Assembly (NCBI RefSeq): GCF_021729035.1
Contig: NZ_JAJSAP010000011.1
Location: 46,284 to 110,283 of the forward strand
Reading direction: 5' to 3'
Source of the DNA: Microbulbifer sediminum
GTDB lineage: Bacteria > Pseudomonadota > Gammaproteobacteria > Pseudomonadales > Cellvibrionaceae
Length of the DNA: 64,000 bases
The position numbers and the translations under genes are program-made. The notes below the pieces were generated by a model, which saw only the letters and a list, made by a program, of their open reading frames with translations, made no database searches and had not been told where the DNA came from. Every line of letters begins with the position of its first letter. Position 1 is the first letter of the stretch. Below, one piece after another: positions 8,012 through 17,152 of the stretch.

Positions 8012-9291
8012 AGCGCTGGGACCAGCAGCCCGACCAGGTCGCCCTGGTGGACGTCAATAACTTCTATGTGTCCTCGGAGCGCGCCTTCGACCCCCGCATC
8101 CGCCACCGGCCGGTGGTGGTGTTTTCCAACAACGATGGCTGCGTGATCGCCCGTAGTGGCGAGGTCAAGGCGATGGGGGTGAAAATGGGCGTGCCGGTGT
8201 TCGAGGTGCGCCAGCTGTTCCGCGACCGAGGTGTTGTGGTGCGCAGCAGCAACTACGAGCTCTACCACGATATGTCCACCCGCTTCGTGGCGTCGCTGGA
8301 ACAGTTCTGCCCGGATGTAGAGCAGTACAGTATCGATGAGAGCTTCCTGCGCTTTGCCGGTTTCGGCGAGGGGCTGGCGACACATTGCCAGCAACTGGTG
8401 ACGTCGGTACACCGGTGGACATCCATGCCCTGCTGCGCGGGGATTGCCCCCACCCGTACCCTGGCGAAGGCGGCCAACCATTTCGCCAAGACCCTGGGTG
8501 TCCCCGGGGGTGTCCTGCACATCGGTTCCGAGTACCACCGCCAGCAGCTGCTCAGGCAGATGCCGGCAGGCGAAGTGTGGGGCGTCGGCCGCCGGCTGGC
8601 AAAGCGGCTGGCAACGCTGGACATCCACACCGCCTGGGACCTGGCGTCGTCCCATGTCCCCACTATCCGCAAGGCATTTGGGGTAACGCTGGAGCGCACC
8701 GTGCGGGAACTGCAGGGGATTCCCTGTATTGAACTGGCGCCGCTGGCGCAGGCGAAAAACGAGATCGTCTCCGGGCGTATGTTCGGCCGTTTGCTCGTGT
8801 CGTTTGACGATGTAATGGCGGCGGTGGCCAACCATGTGCAGCTGGCGGGAGAGAAGCTTGCCGCCCAGGATGGCGTCACCGGCCGGCTCACCGTGTCGGT
8901 CCAGACCCGGGGTGTCGGGCAGGAGTGGCGGCATGTGTCGGGGCAGGCGGAATTCCGCCCGGCAACGAAAGACAGCAGGGCGCTCACGTCTGCCGCCAGG
9001 GGCTGCCTGGAGGAGATATATGTAGCCGGGCGCGACTATCGCCGCGCTTCGGTCTGTTTTTCGGCTCTGGAACCGGCGCAGGAACAACAGGACGACCTGT
9101 TCGGCAATACCGGCGACGACGACAATGAACGACTGTCGGCTTGCCTGTCGGAAATCAACCGCCGGTTCGGGCGGGGCGGGGCGGTGCTCGCCAGTGCCCG
9201 GCTGTCGGACGAATGGCAAATGAAACGCGAACACCTGTCACCGGCATATACCACTGACTTCCGGCAGCTGCCGGTGGCGCGGACGGGATAG
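8008..9291 (+). CDS. umuC: DNA polymerase V catalytic subunit UmuC
   Basis: The 427-residue product is a Y-family polymerase. It has the N-terminal LVDVNNFYVSSERAF motif, the SNNDGCVIARS steric-gate region and the catalytic YSIDESF motif. The thumb follows (CAGIAPTRTLAKAANHFAK), and the little-finger domain and UmuC-type C-terminal tail come last. With processed UmuD it performs error-prone translesion synthesis at stalled forks. The start is GTG at 8008, overlapping the umuD stop, so the two are translationally coupled under the upstream LexA box. Length and order are normal for UmuC. Confidence 0.95.
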   Translation: MKRWDQQPDQVALVDVNNFYVSSERAFDPRIRHRPVVVFSNNDGCVIARSGEVKAMGVKMGVPVFEVRQLFRDRGVVVRSSNYELYHDMSTRFVASLEQFCPDVEQYSIDESFLRFAGFGEGLATHCQQLVTSVHRWTSMPCCAGIAPTRTLAKAANHFAKTLGVPGGVLHIGSEYHRQQLLRQMPAGEVWGVGRRLAKRLATLDIHTAWDLASSHVPTIRKAFGVTLERTVRELQGIPCIELAPLAQAKNEIVSGRMFGRLLVSFDDVMAAVANHVQLAGEKLAAQDGVTGRLTVSVQTRGVGQEWRHVSGQAEFRPATKDSRALTSAARGCLEEIYVAGRDYRRASVCFSALEPAQEQQDDLFGNTGDDDNERLSACLSEINRRFGRGGAVLASARLSDEWQMKREHLSPAYTTDFRQLPVARTG

Positions 9292-9445
9292 CAGGCAGTT
9301 ACCGGAAGGTGGGGCGATGCGGGGGCGGCGTTGTTGGGAATATGCAGGAGGTGGGAGAGTAACCGAGTCCTCTCGCACATTGAGAGACATGTGGGCGTGA
9401 TCACCGTCCCGAGCTGGCTTTGGCTGGCCAGGTTCAGGAAACAGG

Positions 9446-9673
9446 CTAAAGATATTCCGTGCCATCCCAGTCAAGTACTGGCAAGTCCTGTCCCTGTGCA
9501 AACTTCTCAGAGAGCACTTCCTCCGCCCTTGTGCCATCGATGGGAATGCCACTCCTCCACAAGTCGCCCGCCACGCCGTACGGCTTGCCGCCAAAGCAGG
9601 TGCTGCAGGTGACTTTATAGTAGTAGCCTTCGGTTACTTCGGCTTCCCTTCCGCAAATGACACACTGATCCAT
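9446..9673 (-). CDS. Small zinc-ribbon-like protein of unknown function
   Basis: This 75-residue product begins MDQCVICGREAE. It has two CxxC pairs (residues 4-7 and about 23-26, CSTC), a spacing typical of a small zinc ribbon. The C-terminal half is acidic and unassigned. A GGAAAG ribosome site lies just upstream of the ATG at 9673, and codon use looks coding. It is a single gene convergent with umuC. I do not recognise a named family, and no function is implied by the neighbours. Confidence 0.6.
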   Translation of the reverse strand: MDQCVICGREAEVTEGYYYKVTCSTCFGGKPYGVAGDLWRSGIPIDGTRAEEVLSEKFAQGQDLPVLDWDGTEYL

Positions 9674-10102
9674 AATGCTTTCCGGTAATGGCGCTGATTT
9701 AGATGGGCGGGCTGTTAGTTGCCGCTAACACGATCTGCTGGCCCGCATTGAATGCCCGGCTTCTACTCATGTCGTTTGTCCGCAGTTCGCCGGGGCGCGG
9801 CGGCCTGCCGCGTACTCCCGGCTGAAAGGTAGTGCAATAAACACCCTAGCGGCCATACCAGGGGCACTTCAGGGCGGATGGTACATTCCATGGTATGGCA
9901 AAGCCCCAGCCGCCCAAGCCCGCCAGCACAGTGGCCCTATACAGCGCTGACACCGCCCGATCCGATGGCGTTCGGTTTGCCTGCATGCTCAGTGGGCAGG
10001 CGGGTAGGGCGATAGTGTCATCTAGACTAAGGGCAGCTTCCAGGTCCCTGCGCTGCCGAGGGTGGGCAATGGCTGGAACGCGCCACAAGGTTTGGGTTAC
10101 CC
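9674..10102. other. Intergenic region before the antiporter operon
   Basis: This stretch of about 430 bases contains no gene that I can support. Open frames in it are short and without ribosome sites. It should hold the promoters of the zinc-ribbon gene (leftward) and of the antiporter operon (rightward), but I could not fix either convincingly. Confidence 0.5.
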
Positions 10103-11338
10103 ATGAATTACCAGAATGTCTGTATCCTGGCGCTGTTTGTATTTCTCTACAGCGTCATCGGCGGTCGTGCGGACCGGACACCGATCAACGGTGCCCTGGT
10201 ATACACCCTGTTCGGGTTCCTGATGGGGGCCCAGGGCCTGGGATTGCTGGATCTCAATGTTGACTCCGGGGGGATGCGTACGCTGGCGGAGCTGACCCTG
10301 GCCCTGGTGCTGTTCACCGATGCCGCCAACGCGGACCTGGGCGTGCTGCGGCAGACGATCAGGGTGCCGCGGCGCCTGCTACTTGTGGGCCTGCCCCTGA
10401 CCATTGTGCTGGGTGCTGTCGTGGGCGCTTTCCTGTTCGACGGACTGAGCCTGTTCGAAGTGGCGATACTGGCGACCATGCTCGCACCGACGGATGCTGC
10501 GCTGGGCAAGGCGGTGGTGACCAATACCGCGGTACCTCCCTATATCCGCCAGGGGCTCAGTGCGGAGAGTGGGCTCAATGATGGTATTTGTGTCCCGATA
10601 TTGTTTGTATTCCTGGCACTGGCCTCTGGTGCGGTGACACCGGAGGCCTCCAAAGGACTGGGGCTGATGCTCGTGCTGAAAGAGCTGGGCCTGGGCTTGC
10701 TGGTGGGGCTGGGATTGACGCTTTTGATGGCGCACCTCCTCCGGGCTGCGTCAGGGCGTGGCTGGGTCACAGAGACCTGGGGCCAGGTCCCGGTACTGGC
10801 CATGGCGTTGGGATGTTTTTCCGCCGCGCAGTGGCTTGGTGGCAGCGGCTTCATCGCAGCATTTTCCGGCGGGTTGCTGTTCGGCTGGCTGGCCCGGGCA
10901 GAGAAAGAACCGCTCCTGACGGCCGCGGAGGAGACCGGGGATACCCTGGCCCTCCTGACCTGGGTCGCCTTCGGGGCTGGGGTGGTCGGGAATTATCTTC
11001 ACCTGCTCTCCTGGCAGGTGTTCTGCTATGCGGTCCTGAGCCTGACGGTGGTGCGCATGTTGCCGGTTTTCCTGTGCCTTGCTGGCGTCGGTTCCTCGAC
11101 GTCGGAAAAGCTATTCATAGGCTGGTTCGGCCCGCGCGGGCTAGCGAGCATTGTCTTCGGCGTAATTGTACTGAATGAGAGGCTGCCCGGCGGAGGGACG
11201 ATCGCAGTGACAGTGGTGTGTACGATCCTGCTGAGCGTCATTGCCCACGGCCTCACCGCCAACTCCTTTGTCCGCCGGCTGGCCGCCGGTGAGCCCAGCC
11301 GGCTCGCGCGCAGTGAAACCGACCATCACGAACGGTGA
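10103..11338 (+). CDS. Cation:proton antiporter, CPA1 (NhaP-like) family
   Basis: The 411-residue product is almost entirely membrane-embedded, with about 12 hydrophobic segments. It carries the CPA1 hallmarks: a conserved APTDAALGKAVV helix with its Asp, ESGLNDGICVPILF with the Asn-Asp transport site, and a late GWFGPRGLASIVF helix. It should exchange Na+ or K+ for H+ at the inner membrane. It lacks the long cytoplasmic tail of some NhaP proteins. It is the first gene of a same-strand run with a FUSC pump, adaptor, outer-membrane factor and K+ channel-like protein, which suggests a shared response to ion or weak-acid stress. Confidence 0.9.
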   Translation: MNYQNVCILALFVFLYSVIGGRADRTPINGALVYTLFGFLMGAQGLGLLDLNVDSGGMRTLAELTLALVLFTDAANADLGVLRQTIRVPRRLLLVGLPLTIVLGAVVGAFLFDGLSLFEVAILATMLAPTDAALGKAVVTNTAVPPYIRQGLSAESGLNDGICVPILFVFLALASGAVTPEASKGLGLMLVLKELGLGLLVGLGLTLLMAHLLRAASGRGWVTETWGQVPVLAMALGCFSAAQWLGGSGFIAAFSGGLLFGWLARAEKEPLLTAAEETGDTLALLTWVAFGAGVVGNYLHLLSWQVFCYAVLSLTVVRMLPVFLCLAGVGSSTSEKLFIGWFGPRGLASIVFGVIVLNERLPGGGTIAVTVVCTILLSVIAHGLTANSFVRRLAAGEPSRLARSETDHHER

Positions 11339-11363
11339 GCGGGGCAGGGGAGGACTTACCTTG

Positions 11364-13553
11364 ATGCTGAAATTGCCCCCACTGAGCGTCGCTACTCGCG
11401 AATCAATAAAGACCGCCCTGGCGATGGTGTCAGTCTATGGCATTACCCTCAGCCTCGACTGGGGTAAGGCGGCGTGGGCGGGACTCGCGGTGGCAGTGGT
11501 GAGCCAGTCGTCGCTCGGTATGTCGCTCCACAAGGCAGCATTACGAATGCTGGGCACGCTGATGGCTGTGGTGGCCGCGCTGGTGATAGTGGCGCATTTT
11601 CCCCAGGACCGGTGGCTGTTTATGGCTGCACTGTCATCGTGGCTGGGAGTGTGCACTTATCTCTCGCTGGGGGCAAAAGACTCCTACTTCTGGCAAATTG
11701 GCGGCTGGGTCAGTGTGATCATCTGCGTCAACGCAGCCACCAGTCACAGCGGCGCCTTTGAAATCGCGATGCTGCGTACCCAGCAGACGGGACTGGGTAT
11801 CCTGGTGTACTCCCTGGTGGCCCTGCTGATATGGCCACGCAACAGCAGAGGGGATCTCCGGGAGGCTTTCGAGCGGTTACAGTCTGCCCAGCTGGCGCTT
11901 TTTCAGGAGTGCCGGGCAGTGCTTGCCGGCGCCGGGCGAACAACGGCACTGGTGAACGCGCGCAGCGACCTTGTCCACGCGCAGTCGGCGGTCAGTCCGT
12001 TGCTGGATGCGGCCATTGCAGACAGCCACTTGGTCCACGAGAGACGCCGCGAATGGCAACAGCTGCTGGCATCGTCGACAGAGCTGACCGAGTTACTGGA
12101 GCGGCTGAGCGAAAGTCTCTACCAGGTGGATGACAGACTGTTGCGGGAACTGCTACCCGGTATCGACAGTTACTGCTCCGGAGTTGAAAGGCGCTTGCAG
12201 GCGCTGACGGGGCCCGTCGGAGAAATGCAGCCCGGCGAGCCACAAGAATACGGCAAAATAGCTGTCGAGGCGGCGCGCATTCCCGATTCCCGGCTACTGG
12301 ATTCGGCTGTGGTTACCGTCCTCAGGAGGCTGTTGCAGCGGGTTTCCGAGCAGGTGGATAGCGTAGCCCAGGCCGCATGCGCGATTAGTAATGAAGCTAA
12401 GAGTCGCGGTAGTAAATTCCCGGCCGTGGCCGACACGGGTGCGGCGTCGAGGATGTTGGGGAACCTGATGCCCGATCCAGACCGGCTCGGCGGGGTTGCC
12501 CGGGTAATATTCACCATCTGGCTGGCTTACCTGGGTTACCTGTACGTTGACGGCCTGCCGGCAGGGCCACTGATCCTCTCCCTGGCCGCTTCACTGTCGA
12601 TTGCACTGGCGGCAATGCCCTTTGTTGCACCGCGCAAAATATTCCTGCCAGTGTTGGTGGCCATTCTCTGTTCCGGGGCCATCTACCTGCTGGTGCTGCC
12701 GCACTTATCAACTTTCTGGTCGCTGGGACCATTGATCTTCGGCGTGACATTCGCCCTCTGCCTGCTGTTTTCCGGTCCCCGCAGGGCTGCCGGGCGGTCC
12801 ATAGCGCTGGCATTTTTCGTGTCCGTGATGGGTATCAGCAACTCACAGGTTTACAGCTTCAGCGCTGTCGCCAACATGCTGGTTGTTGTCACCCTCCTGC
12901 TGATACTACTGTCCTTTGCTGCCTATATACCCTTCTCGCCACGCCCTGAGCGCATGTTCCAGCGCCAACTCGGGCAGTTTATGTGCAGCTGCGCGTGGCT
13001 CCTCACGGGCCGACCCACCGGTTGGCGCAGCCGCTATCACCGCAACCTGGTCGCCCGGATTCCTGCCAGACTCTCCCTGTTAGCGGGGGTTATTGAGCGG
13101 CGCTACCTGCCAGGGGATAGTGAGGCTAACTTGCGGGCTGTGGTTGCCCGGTGCGAGGCACTGGCCGCGCGTATCAATGCGCTCGTGGAGGCGCGCCTGC
13201 ACGCCGGCGATGTTGCGGGCAAAAACGCTACAGGGGCGGCACTGGAATCCTGGCAGGGGGCCGCGGCTGATGCGCTGGAGCGATTGGCGGCTGTTACCCG
13301 GAAGGGGGAGCGTCCAGCCCCCGCCAATTCCAGCGCACGGGAAGGTGCACAACTGCGGGAAATCGAAAACCTGCTGCGCCAGTACCATGGCGCGACAGGG
13401 GCGCCTGCCGGTAGTCAGCCGGACGGGCGTCAGCTGGAAGGGGCACTATTACTGCTGGGGGTGTCCCGGAGTGTCAGTGAGCTACTGGCCTCCCTCACTG
13501 AGCAGCTGCGCGGGATTGACTGGCGAAAATGGAGTGAACCGCGTTTTTTCTAG
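11364..13553 (+). CDS. FUSC/PET family inner-membrane efflux protein (AaeB-like)
   Basis: The chosen ATG at 11364, preceded by AGGGGAGGA, gives 729 residues. The layout is that of the PET/FUSC family. An N-terminal membrane block (~15-160) starts with TRESIKTALAMVSVYGITLSLDW. A cytoplasmic helical region (~175-370) follows, then a second membrane block (~385-545) and a C-terminal soluble helical domain. E. coli AaeB, the known example, exports aromatic carboxylic acids. The DUF1656 and HlyD-type genes immediately downstream are the usual partners, so this is probably the transporter of a complete tripartite pump. The compound exported cannot be deduced. Confidence 0.88.
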   Translation: MLKLPPLSVATRESIKTALAMVSVYGITLSLDWGKAAWAGLAVAVVSQSSLGMSLHKAALRMLGTLMAVVAALVIVAHFPQDRWLFMAALSSWLGVCTYLSLGAKDSYFWQIGGWVSVIICVNAATSHSGAFEIAMLRTQQTGLGILVYSLVALLIWPRNSRGDLREAFERLQSAQLALFQECRAVLAGAGRTTALVNARSDLVHAQSAVSPLLDAAIADSHLVHERRREWQQLLASSTELTELLERLSESLYQVDDRLLRELLPGIDSYCSGVERRLQALTGPVGEMQPGEPQEYGKIAVEAARIPDSRLLDSAVVTVLRRLLQRVSEQVDSVAQAACAISNEAKSRGSKFPAVADTGAASRMLGNLMPDPDRLGGVARVIFTIWLAYLGYLYVDGLPAGPLILSLAASLSIALAAMPFVAPRKIFLPVLVAILCSGAIYLLVLPHLSTFWSLGPLIFGVTFALCLLFSGPRRAAGRSIALAFFVSVMGISNSQVYSFSAVANMLVVVTLLLILLSFAAYIPFSPRPERMFQRQLGQFMCSCAWLLTGRPTGWRSRYHRNLVARIPARLSLLAGVIERRYLPGDSEANLRAVVARCEALAARINALVEARLHAGDVAGKNATGAALESWQGAAADALERLAAVTRKGERPAPANSSAREGAQLREIENLLRQYHGATGAPAGSQPDGRQLEGALLLLGVSRSVSELLASLTEQLRGIDWRKWSEPRFF

Positions 13554-13603
13554 CAAGGAACAGCAATTGCCAGGGCACAGCAACTCACGGAGTGATATAC
13601 ACG

Positions 13604-13816
13604 ATGTTGCCAATACCTCATGAAATATCCCTGGGAGGGATTTACCTGCCCCCCCTGCTGCTTGCCGCTGTCCTGGGGTTCGGGGCGGCCACGATGACGG
13701 CACGAGCATTCGATCATTATCGACTCTCCCGGTATTTTGCCAGTCCCCCACTGGTCCTGATTGGCATGGTGATCATATACACCCTGCTGTTCGGCATTTT
13801 TTTTATTGGCATCTGA
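13604..13816 (+). CDS. DUF1656 small membrane protein (AaeX-like)
   Basis: The 70-residue product starts MLPIPHEISLGGIYLPPLLL and has two membrane segments (~14-34 and ~46-68). The PHEISLGGIYLPP stretch is typical of DUF1656 proteins such as E. coli AaeX. The function is unknown, but they are encoded with FUSC pumps and HlyD-like adaptors, as here. A CGGAG ribosome site lies ~11 bases before the ATG. A GTG at 13592 in the same frame would add four residues. The next gene starts 3 bases after its stop. Confidence 0.85.
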   Translation: MLPIPHEISLGGIYLPPLLLAAVLGFGAATMTARAFDHYRLSRYFASPPLVLIGMVIIYTLLFGIFFIGI

Positions 13817-13819
13817 AAC

Positions 13820-14944
13820 ATGAATGCCGCGAGAAATTACCTGTTTTCCGGGCTGGTCCTGCTGCTTGCAATGGTGGTAGCACTCCTGGCCGTATGGAAG
13901 TTTCTCGAAAACCCATGGACCCGAAACGGCCAGGTGCGAGCCTGGGTTATTCAGGTGACGCCTAACGTGACCGGGCAGGTAGTGGATGTACCGGTGAGTG
14001 ATAACCAGTATGTGCAGCGTGGCGCGCTCCTGTTCCAGATTGACCCGCGCCCCTTTGAGACGGAACTGGCGCGTGCCCGCGCAGAATACGACAAAACCGG
14101 TGATAGCTACCTGGCCACCGAGCAGCAGGTACAGGTTGCGGCGGCGCAGGTTGAGGCGGCCGAGGCTGCTGTCTGGCAGGCTGAGAGCGCTATAAAGGAA
14201 ATTGATGCCGAGATCGAGAAGAGCCGTGCCGAACTCCAGCGGCAACGACAATTGTTGCCGCAGCGCGCCACGTCACGAAAATCGCTGGAGCGCGCGCAGG
14301 CGGAACACGCCATTGCGCGGGAAAAGCGAAAGGGGGCAGAGGCGAAACTGGCACAGGCGCGGGCTTCGCTCGACGGGGCCCGTGCTGACCTGGAAGAGGC
14401 CCGTGCACGGCTGGGTACTGTCGGCGAGGCAAATGCCAGTATCCGGGCTGCGCGAGCGGCCGTCCGGCAGGCGGAACTCAACCTGGAGTTTAGCCGGGTA
14501 ACTGCGCCAGTGGATGGTTACATCACCAACCTGAGGCTGCGCGATGGGAGCCAGGCTGTCGCCAATAAGGCCGCCCTGGCAATTGTCGACGCCGGCAGCT
14601 TCTGGGTAGAGGGTTATTTCAAGGAAACCAGCATTGCACGGATTGCGCCGGGAGATCGTGCCGTCGTTACCCTGATGGCATATCCGGACCGGCCACTGGC
14701 GGGGCGGGTAGACAGTATCAGCCGCGGGATTTCACAGCAGGATGGCAGCACCGGCAACGAACTGTTGCCTGCGGTGAGCCCGACCTTCGACTGGATTCGC
14801 CTGGCGCAGCGCGTGCCGGTGAAAATCGTGTTGGACAATGTGCCCGACGATGTCGAGCTGCGGGTAGGAATCACCGGTTCGGTGATGGTGAAAAGCGGCA
14901 CCGCCGCCCGGGAAGAGAATGGACCGATATCCCCTGGAAAGTAG
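13820..14944 (+). CDS. HlyD/AaeA-type efflux adaptor
   Basis: The 374-residue product has one N-terminal membrane anchor (~8-30). A lipoyl half (TRNGQVRAWVIQVTPNVTGQV) comes next, then a long alpha-helical coiled-coil hairpin (~80-215, rich in Ala, Glu and Arg). The second lipoyl half reads LNLEFSRVTAPVDGYI and the beta-barrel region contains VDAGSFWVEGYFKET. This is the AaeA/EmrA type of membrane fusion protein. It should link the FUSC transporter to the lipoprotein outer-membrane factor whose gene overlaps its 3' end by 26 bases. Confidence 0.92.
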   Translation: MNAARNYLFSGLVLLLAMVVALLAVWKFLENPWTRNGQVRAWVIQVTPNVTGQVVDVPVSDNQYVQRGALLFQIDPRPFETELARARAEYDKTGDSYLATEQQVQVAAAQVEAAEAAVWQAESAIKEIDAEIEKSRAELQRQRQLLPQRATSRKSLERAQAEHAIAREKRKGAEAKLAQARASLDGARADLEEARARLGTVGEANASIRAARAAVRQAELNLEFSRVTAPVDGYITNLRLRDGSQAVANKAALAIVDAGSFWVEGYFKETSIARIAPGDRAVVTLMAYPDRPLAGRVDSISRGISQQDGSTGNELLPAVSPTFDWIRLAQRVPVKIVLDNVPDDVELRVGITGSVMVKSGTAAREENGPISPGK

Positions 14945-16439
14945 GTCCTTGCCACAGGCCGTGAGGACGCTTGAGAGCCTGTGGACCCTACTGGTACTGG
15001 TCTGTTGCCTCGCGGGCTGCACCCTTGGGCCGGACTATCGGCCCCCGCCGGTGCCGCTCGAGGACAGCTGGAGTGAAGAGCGCAGTGCGCGCCTGGACAG
15101 CGGCCAGCCAGTCGATCCGCTCTGGTGGGAGCATGCATTCAGCGACCCGGTTCTGGACCAGCTGGTGGCTATATCGCTGGACCGGAATCTCACACTTCGC
15201 TCGGCTGCCTTGAGGGTAATGCAGGCACAGCAGCAACTGGCAATTGCCGTCGGTAACCAGTACCCACAGCTGCAGGAATTAGCCGGTTCTGTCTCGCGTA
15301 CCAAGGAGAGCGAGCTGATCATCGAGGAATACGATATTGGCTTCAATCTCAGCTGGGAGCTGGATATGTGGGGGAGATTCCGACGCCAGGTGGAGTCCGC
15401 CAGCGCCGACCTTGGCGCCAGTGTGGCCGATTACGACGGTGTCCTGGTTTCGCTGGTAGCGCAGGTTGCCCAGACGTATGTGGCGATCCGAACCACGCAG
15501 GCACGGCTGAAGGTGGCCAGGAATAATATCGACCTGCAGGAAGAAAGCCTGCGTATTGCCCGGGCGAAGTTCGAGGCCGGGGAGGTCAGTGCGCTCGATG
15601 CCGAGCAGGCCGAAGCGCTGTTGTATAACACCCGCGCGGCTGTACCCAGCCTGGAAACCACGCTGCAGCAATTGAAGAACACGCTGGCGGTGCTGCTGGG
15701 AATGCCGCCCACGGCAGCCACATCACTGGCGGGGATGCCGGGCGCGATTCCGGTTGTCCCGGCACAGATTGCCATCGGTATGCCCCAGGACCTGTTGCGC
15801 CAGCGGCCGGATGTGAGGGCGGCGGAGCGACGCCTGGCGGCACAGGGACCGCAGATTGGTGTCGCCGAGGCTGAGCTGTACCCGGCCTTTTCCATCGGTG
15901 GCTCGATCGGCTCGCGTGCGATGGAAGCCGGTAGGCTGTTCGAGGGGGAAAGTGAAGCCTGGAACCTGTTCGGGGGCTTCCAGTGGAACCTGTTTAATTA
16001 CGGCCGGCTGCGTAGCAATGTTCGCTTGCAGGATGCGCGCTTCCAGCAATTGTTGGAGGACTACCGCCAGGCCGTGCTGCAGGCCCAGGCTGACGTGGAG
16101 AATGCGATTGTGGCGTACCTGAAATCCCACGAACAGTTGGAAAGCTATCGCCGCGCCGCGGCGGCGTCGAGCCGCTCGGTGGCACTGTCGTCCGCCCAGT
16201 ACACCAACGGGCTGGTCGGTTTCAACACGGTGATCAGTACCCTGACCGCTGACGCACAGCAGCAGGACCTGCTCGCCCGGGCCCGGGGTGCAGTGGCTGC
16301 CAACCTGGTGCAGGTATACCGATCACTGGGCGGCGGCTGGGAGGTACGTGAGAGCCGCAGCGTTGAGCAGCTGCTGCCGGTGCCGGTCCGGGATGAGATG
16401 CTCGATCGTACCGGTAAGTGGAAGAAGGTGCTGCAATAG
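14919..16439 (+). CDS. NodT-type outer-membrane efflux lipoprotein (TolC-like)
   Basis: The 506-residue product has a lipobox (LAGC near residue 34) followed by TLGPDYRPP, the usual start of the mature NodT-family outer-membrane factor. Two repeated OEP halves follow, with signatures NLSWELDMWGRFRR, MPQDLLRQRPDVRAAERRLA and GGFQWNLFNYGRLRSNV. It should form the trimeric outer-membrane duct of the pump encoded by the three preceding genes. The ATG at 14919 lies inside the adaptor gene, giving tight coupling. Confidence 0.92.
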   Translation: MDRYPLESRSLPQAVRTLESLWTLLVLVCCLAGCTLGPDYRPPPVPLEDSWSEERSARLDSGQPVDPLWWEHAFSDPVLDQLVAISLDRNLTLRSAALRVMQAQQQLAIAVGNQYPQLQELAGSVSRTKESELIIEEYDIGFNLSWELDMWGRFRRQVESASADLGASVADYDGVLVSLVAQVAQTYVAIRTTQARLKVARNNIDLQEESLRIARAKFEAGEVSALDAEQAEALLYNTRAAVPSLETTLQQLKNTLAVLLGMPPTAATSLAGMPGAIPVVPAQIAIGMPQDLLRQRPDVRAAERRLAAQGPQIGVAEAELYPAFSIGGSIGSRAMEAGRLFEGESEAWNLFGGFQWNLFNYGRLRSNVRLQDARFQQLLEDYRQAVLQAQADVENAIVAYLKSHEQLESYRRAAAASSRSVALSSAQYTNGLVGFNTVISTLTADAQQQDLLARARGAVAANLVQVYRSLGGGWEVRESRSVEQLLPVPVRDEMLDRTGKWKKVLQ

Positions 16440-16455
16440 GGAAGGCGGGAAAGTA

Positions 16456-16905
16456 ATGCTCAAGGTGATCCTGATCGCATCGGTACTAATCATCCTGACA
16501 ACCATGGTTCACGCGGTTGCCATGATAATTGCCATTCACTGGACTCGCGCCCTCAACCAGTTGCGCCCGGGGCATCCGGTTCTGGTGCCCGGCCGCCCCG
16601 CGGTGGTCTCACTCACTGTGCTGCTGATGTTCCTGACCTCGACATTCGAGGTCTGGATCTGGGCTACCGCCTACCGCATGCTGGGAGCGTTCCGGGAACT
16701 GGAACCGGCCATGTATTTTTCGATGGTTTCATTCACCACCCTGGGATACGGCGATATTGTGCTGGGGGAAGAGTGGCGCCTGCTCTCATCATTGCAGGCA
16801 GCCAGTGGCATCATCATTTTCGGCTGGACCACGGCAATCGTGATCATGGTGGTCCAGCGCCTGTATACGAAGGATTCACTGGGCTCCCCTCGCGACCCTG
16901 AATAA
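16456..16905 (+). CDS. Small potassium-channel-like membrane protein (Ion_trans_2)
   Basis: This 149-residue protein has three hydrophobic segments (~2-26, ~46-70, ~112-138). A pore-loop stretch, MYFSMVSFTTLGYGDIVLG, lies between the second and third. TTLGYGDI is the K+ selectivity-filter signature. There is no cytoplasmic RCK/KTN domain. It is therefore likely a minimal K+-selective pore or channel subunit; oligomer state and gating are unknown. The ATG at 16456 is preceded by GGCGGGAAAG. It lies 16 bases after the outer-membrane factor, as the last gene of the antiporter-pump run. Confidence 0.78.
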   Translation: MLKVILIASVLIILTTMVHAVAMIIAIHWTRALNQLRPGHPVLVPGRPAVVSLTVLLMFLTSTFEVWIWATAYRMLGAFRELEPAMYFSMVSFTTLGYGDIVLGEEWRLLSSLQAASGIIIFGWTTAIVIMVVQRLYTKDSLGSPRDPE

Positions 16906-16912
16906 GCTGGAA

Positions 16913-17152
16913 TTAACGACTGGATAAGCGCACCGCGCTGGTTACAGCCTGGATGGGTGGCTGTGGCCCCGCCCCCGCCTCCTTGTGCGGCTTGTCGGTG
17001 ACAAAGGCCTTGGCCGTCGCCACCCAGGCCGCACCAGCCTCGGGGAAGATCACCAGGGGCAGGGTGACCGCCATCAGCAGGAACAGCGAGCCGAGAAAGG
17101 TCGGCTTGTCGATGATTTCATTCCAGCTGCTCGATGACACGCTTGCCTCCAT
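16913..17152 (-). pseudogene. Remnant of a BCCT (betaine/carnitine/choline) transporter, N-terminus only
   Basis: The first ~54 codons (17152 down to 16991) encode IIDKPTFLGSLFLLMAVTLP and PLVIFPEAGAAWVATAKAF. This matches the N-terminal first membrane segment of BCCT-family osmolyte transporters. After VTDK the resemblance stops and 25 unrelated residues run to a stop. The rest of the ~500-residue transporter is absent: the next sequence downstream is the K+ channel-like gene on the other strand. This is therefore a truncated leftover. A short expressed peptide cannot be excluded. Confidence 0.65.

Noticed and set aside
7921..9234. A 437-codon - strand frame opposite umuC
   Set aside because: It is antisense to the umuC catalytic region. 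There is no ribosome site and no recognisable motif.
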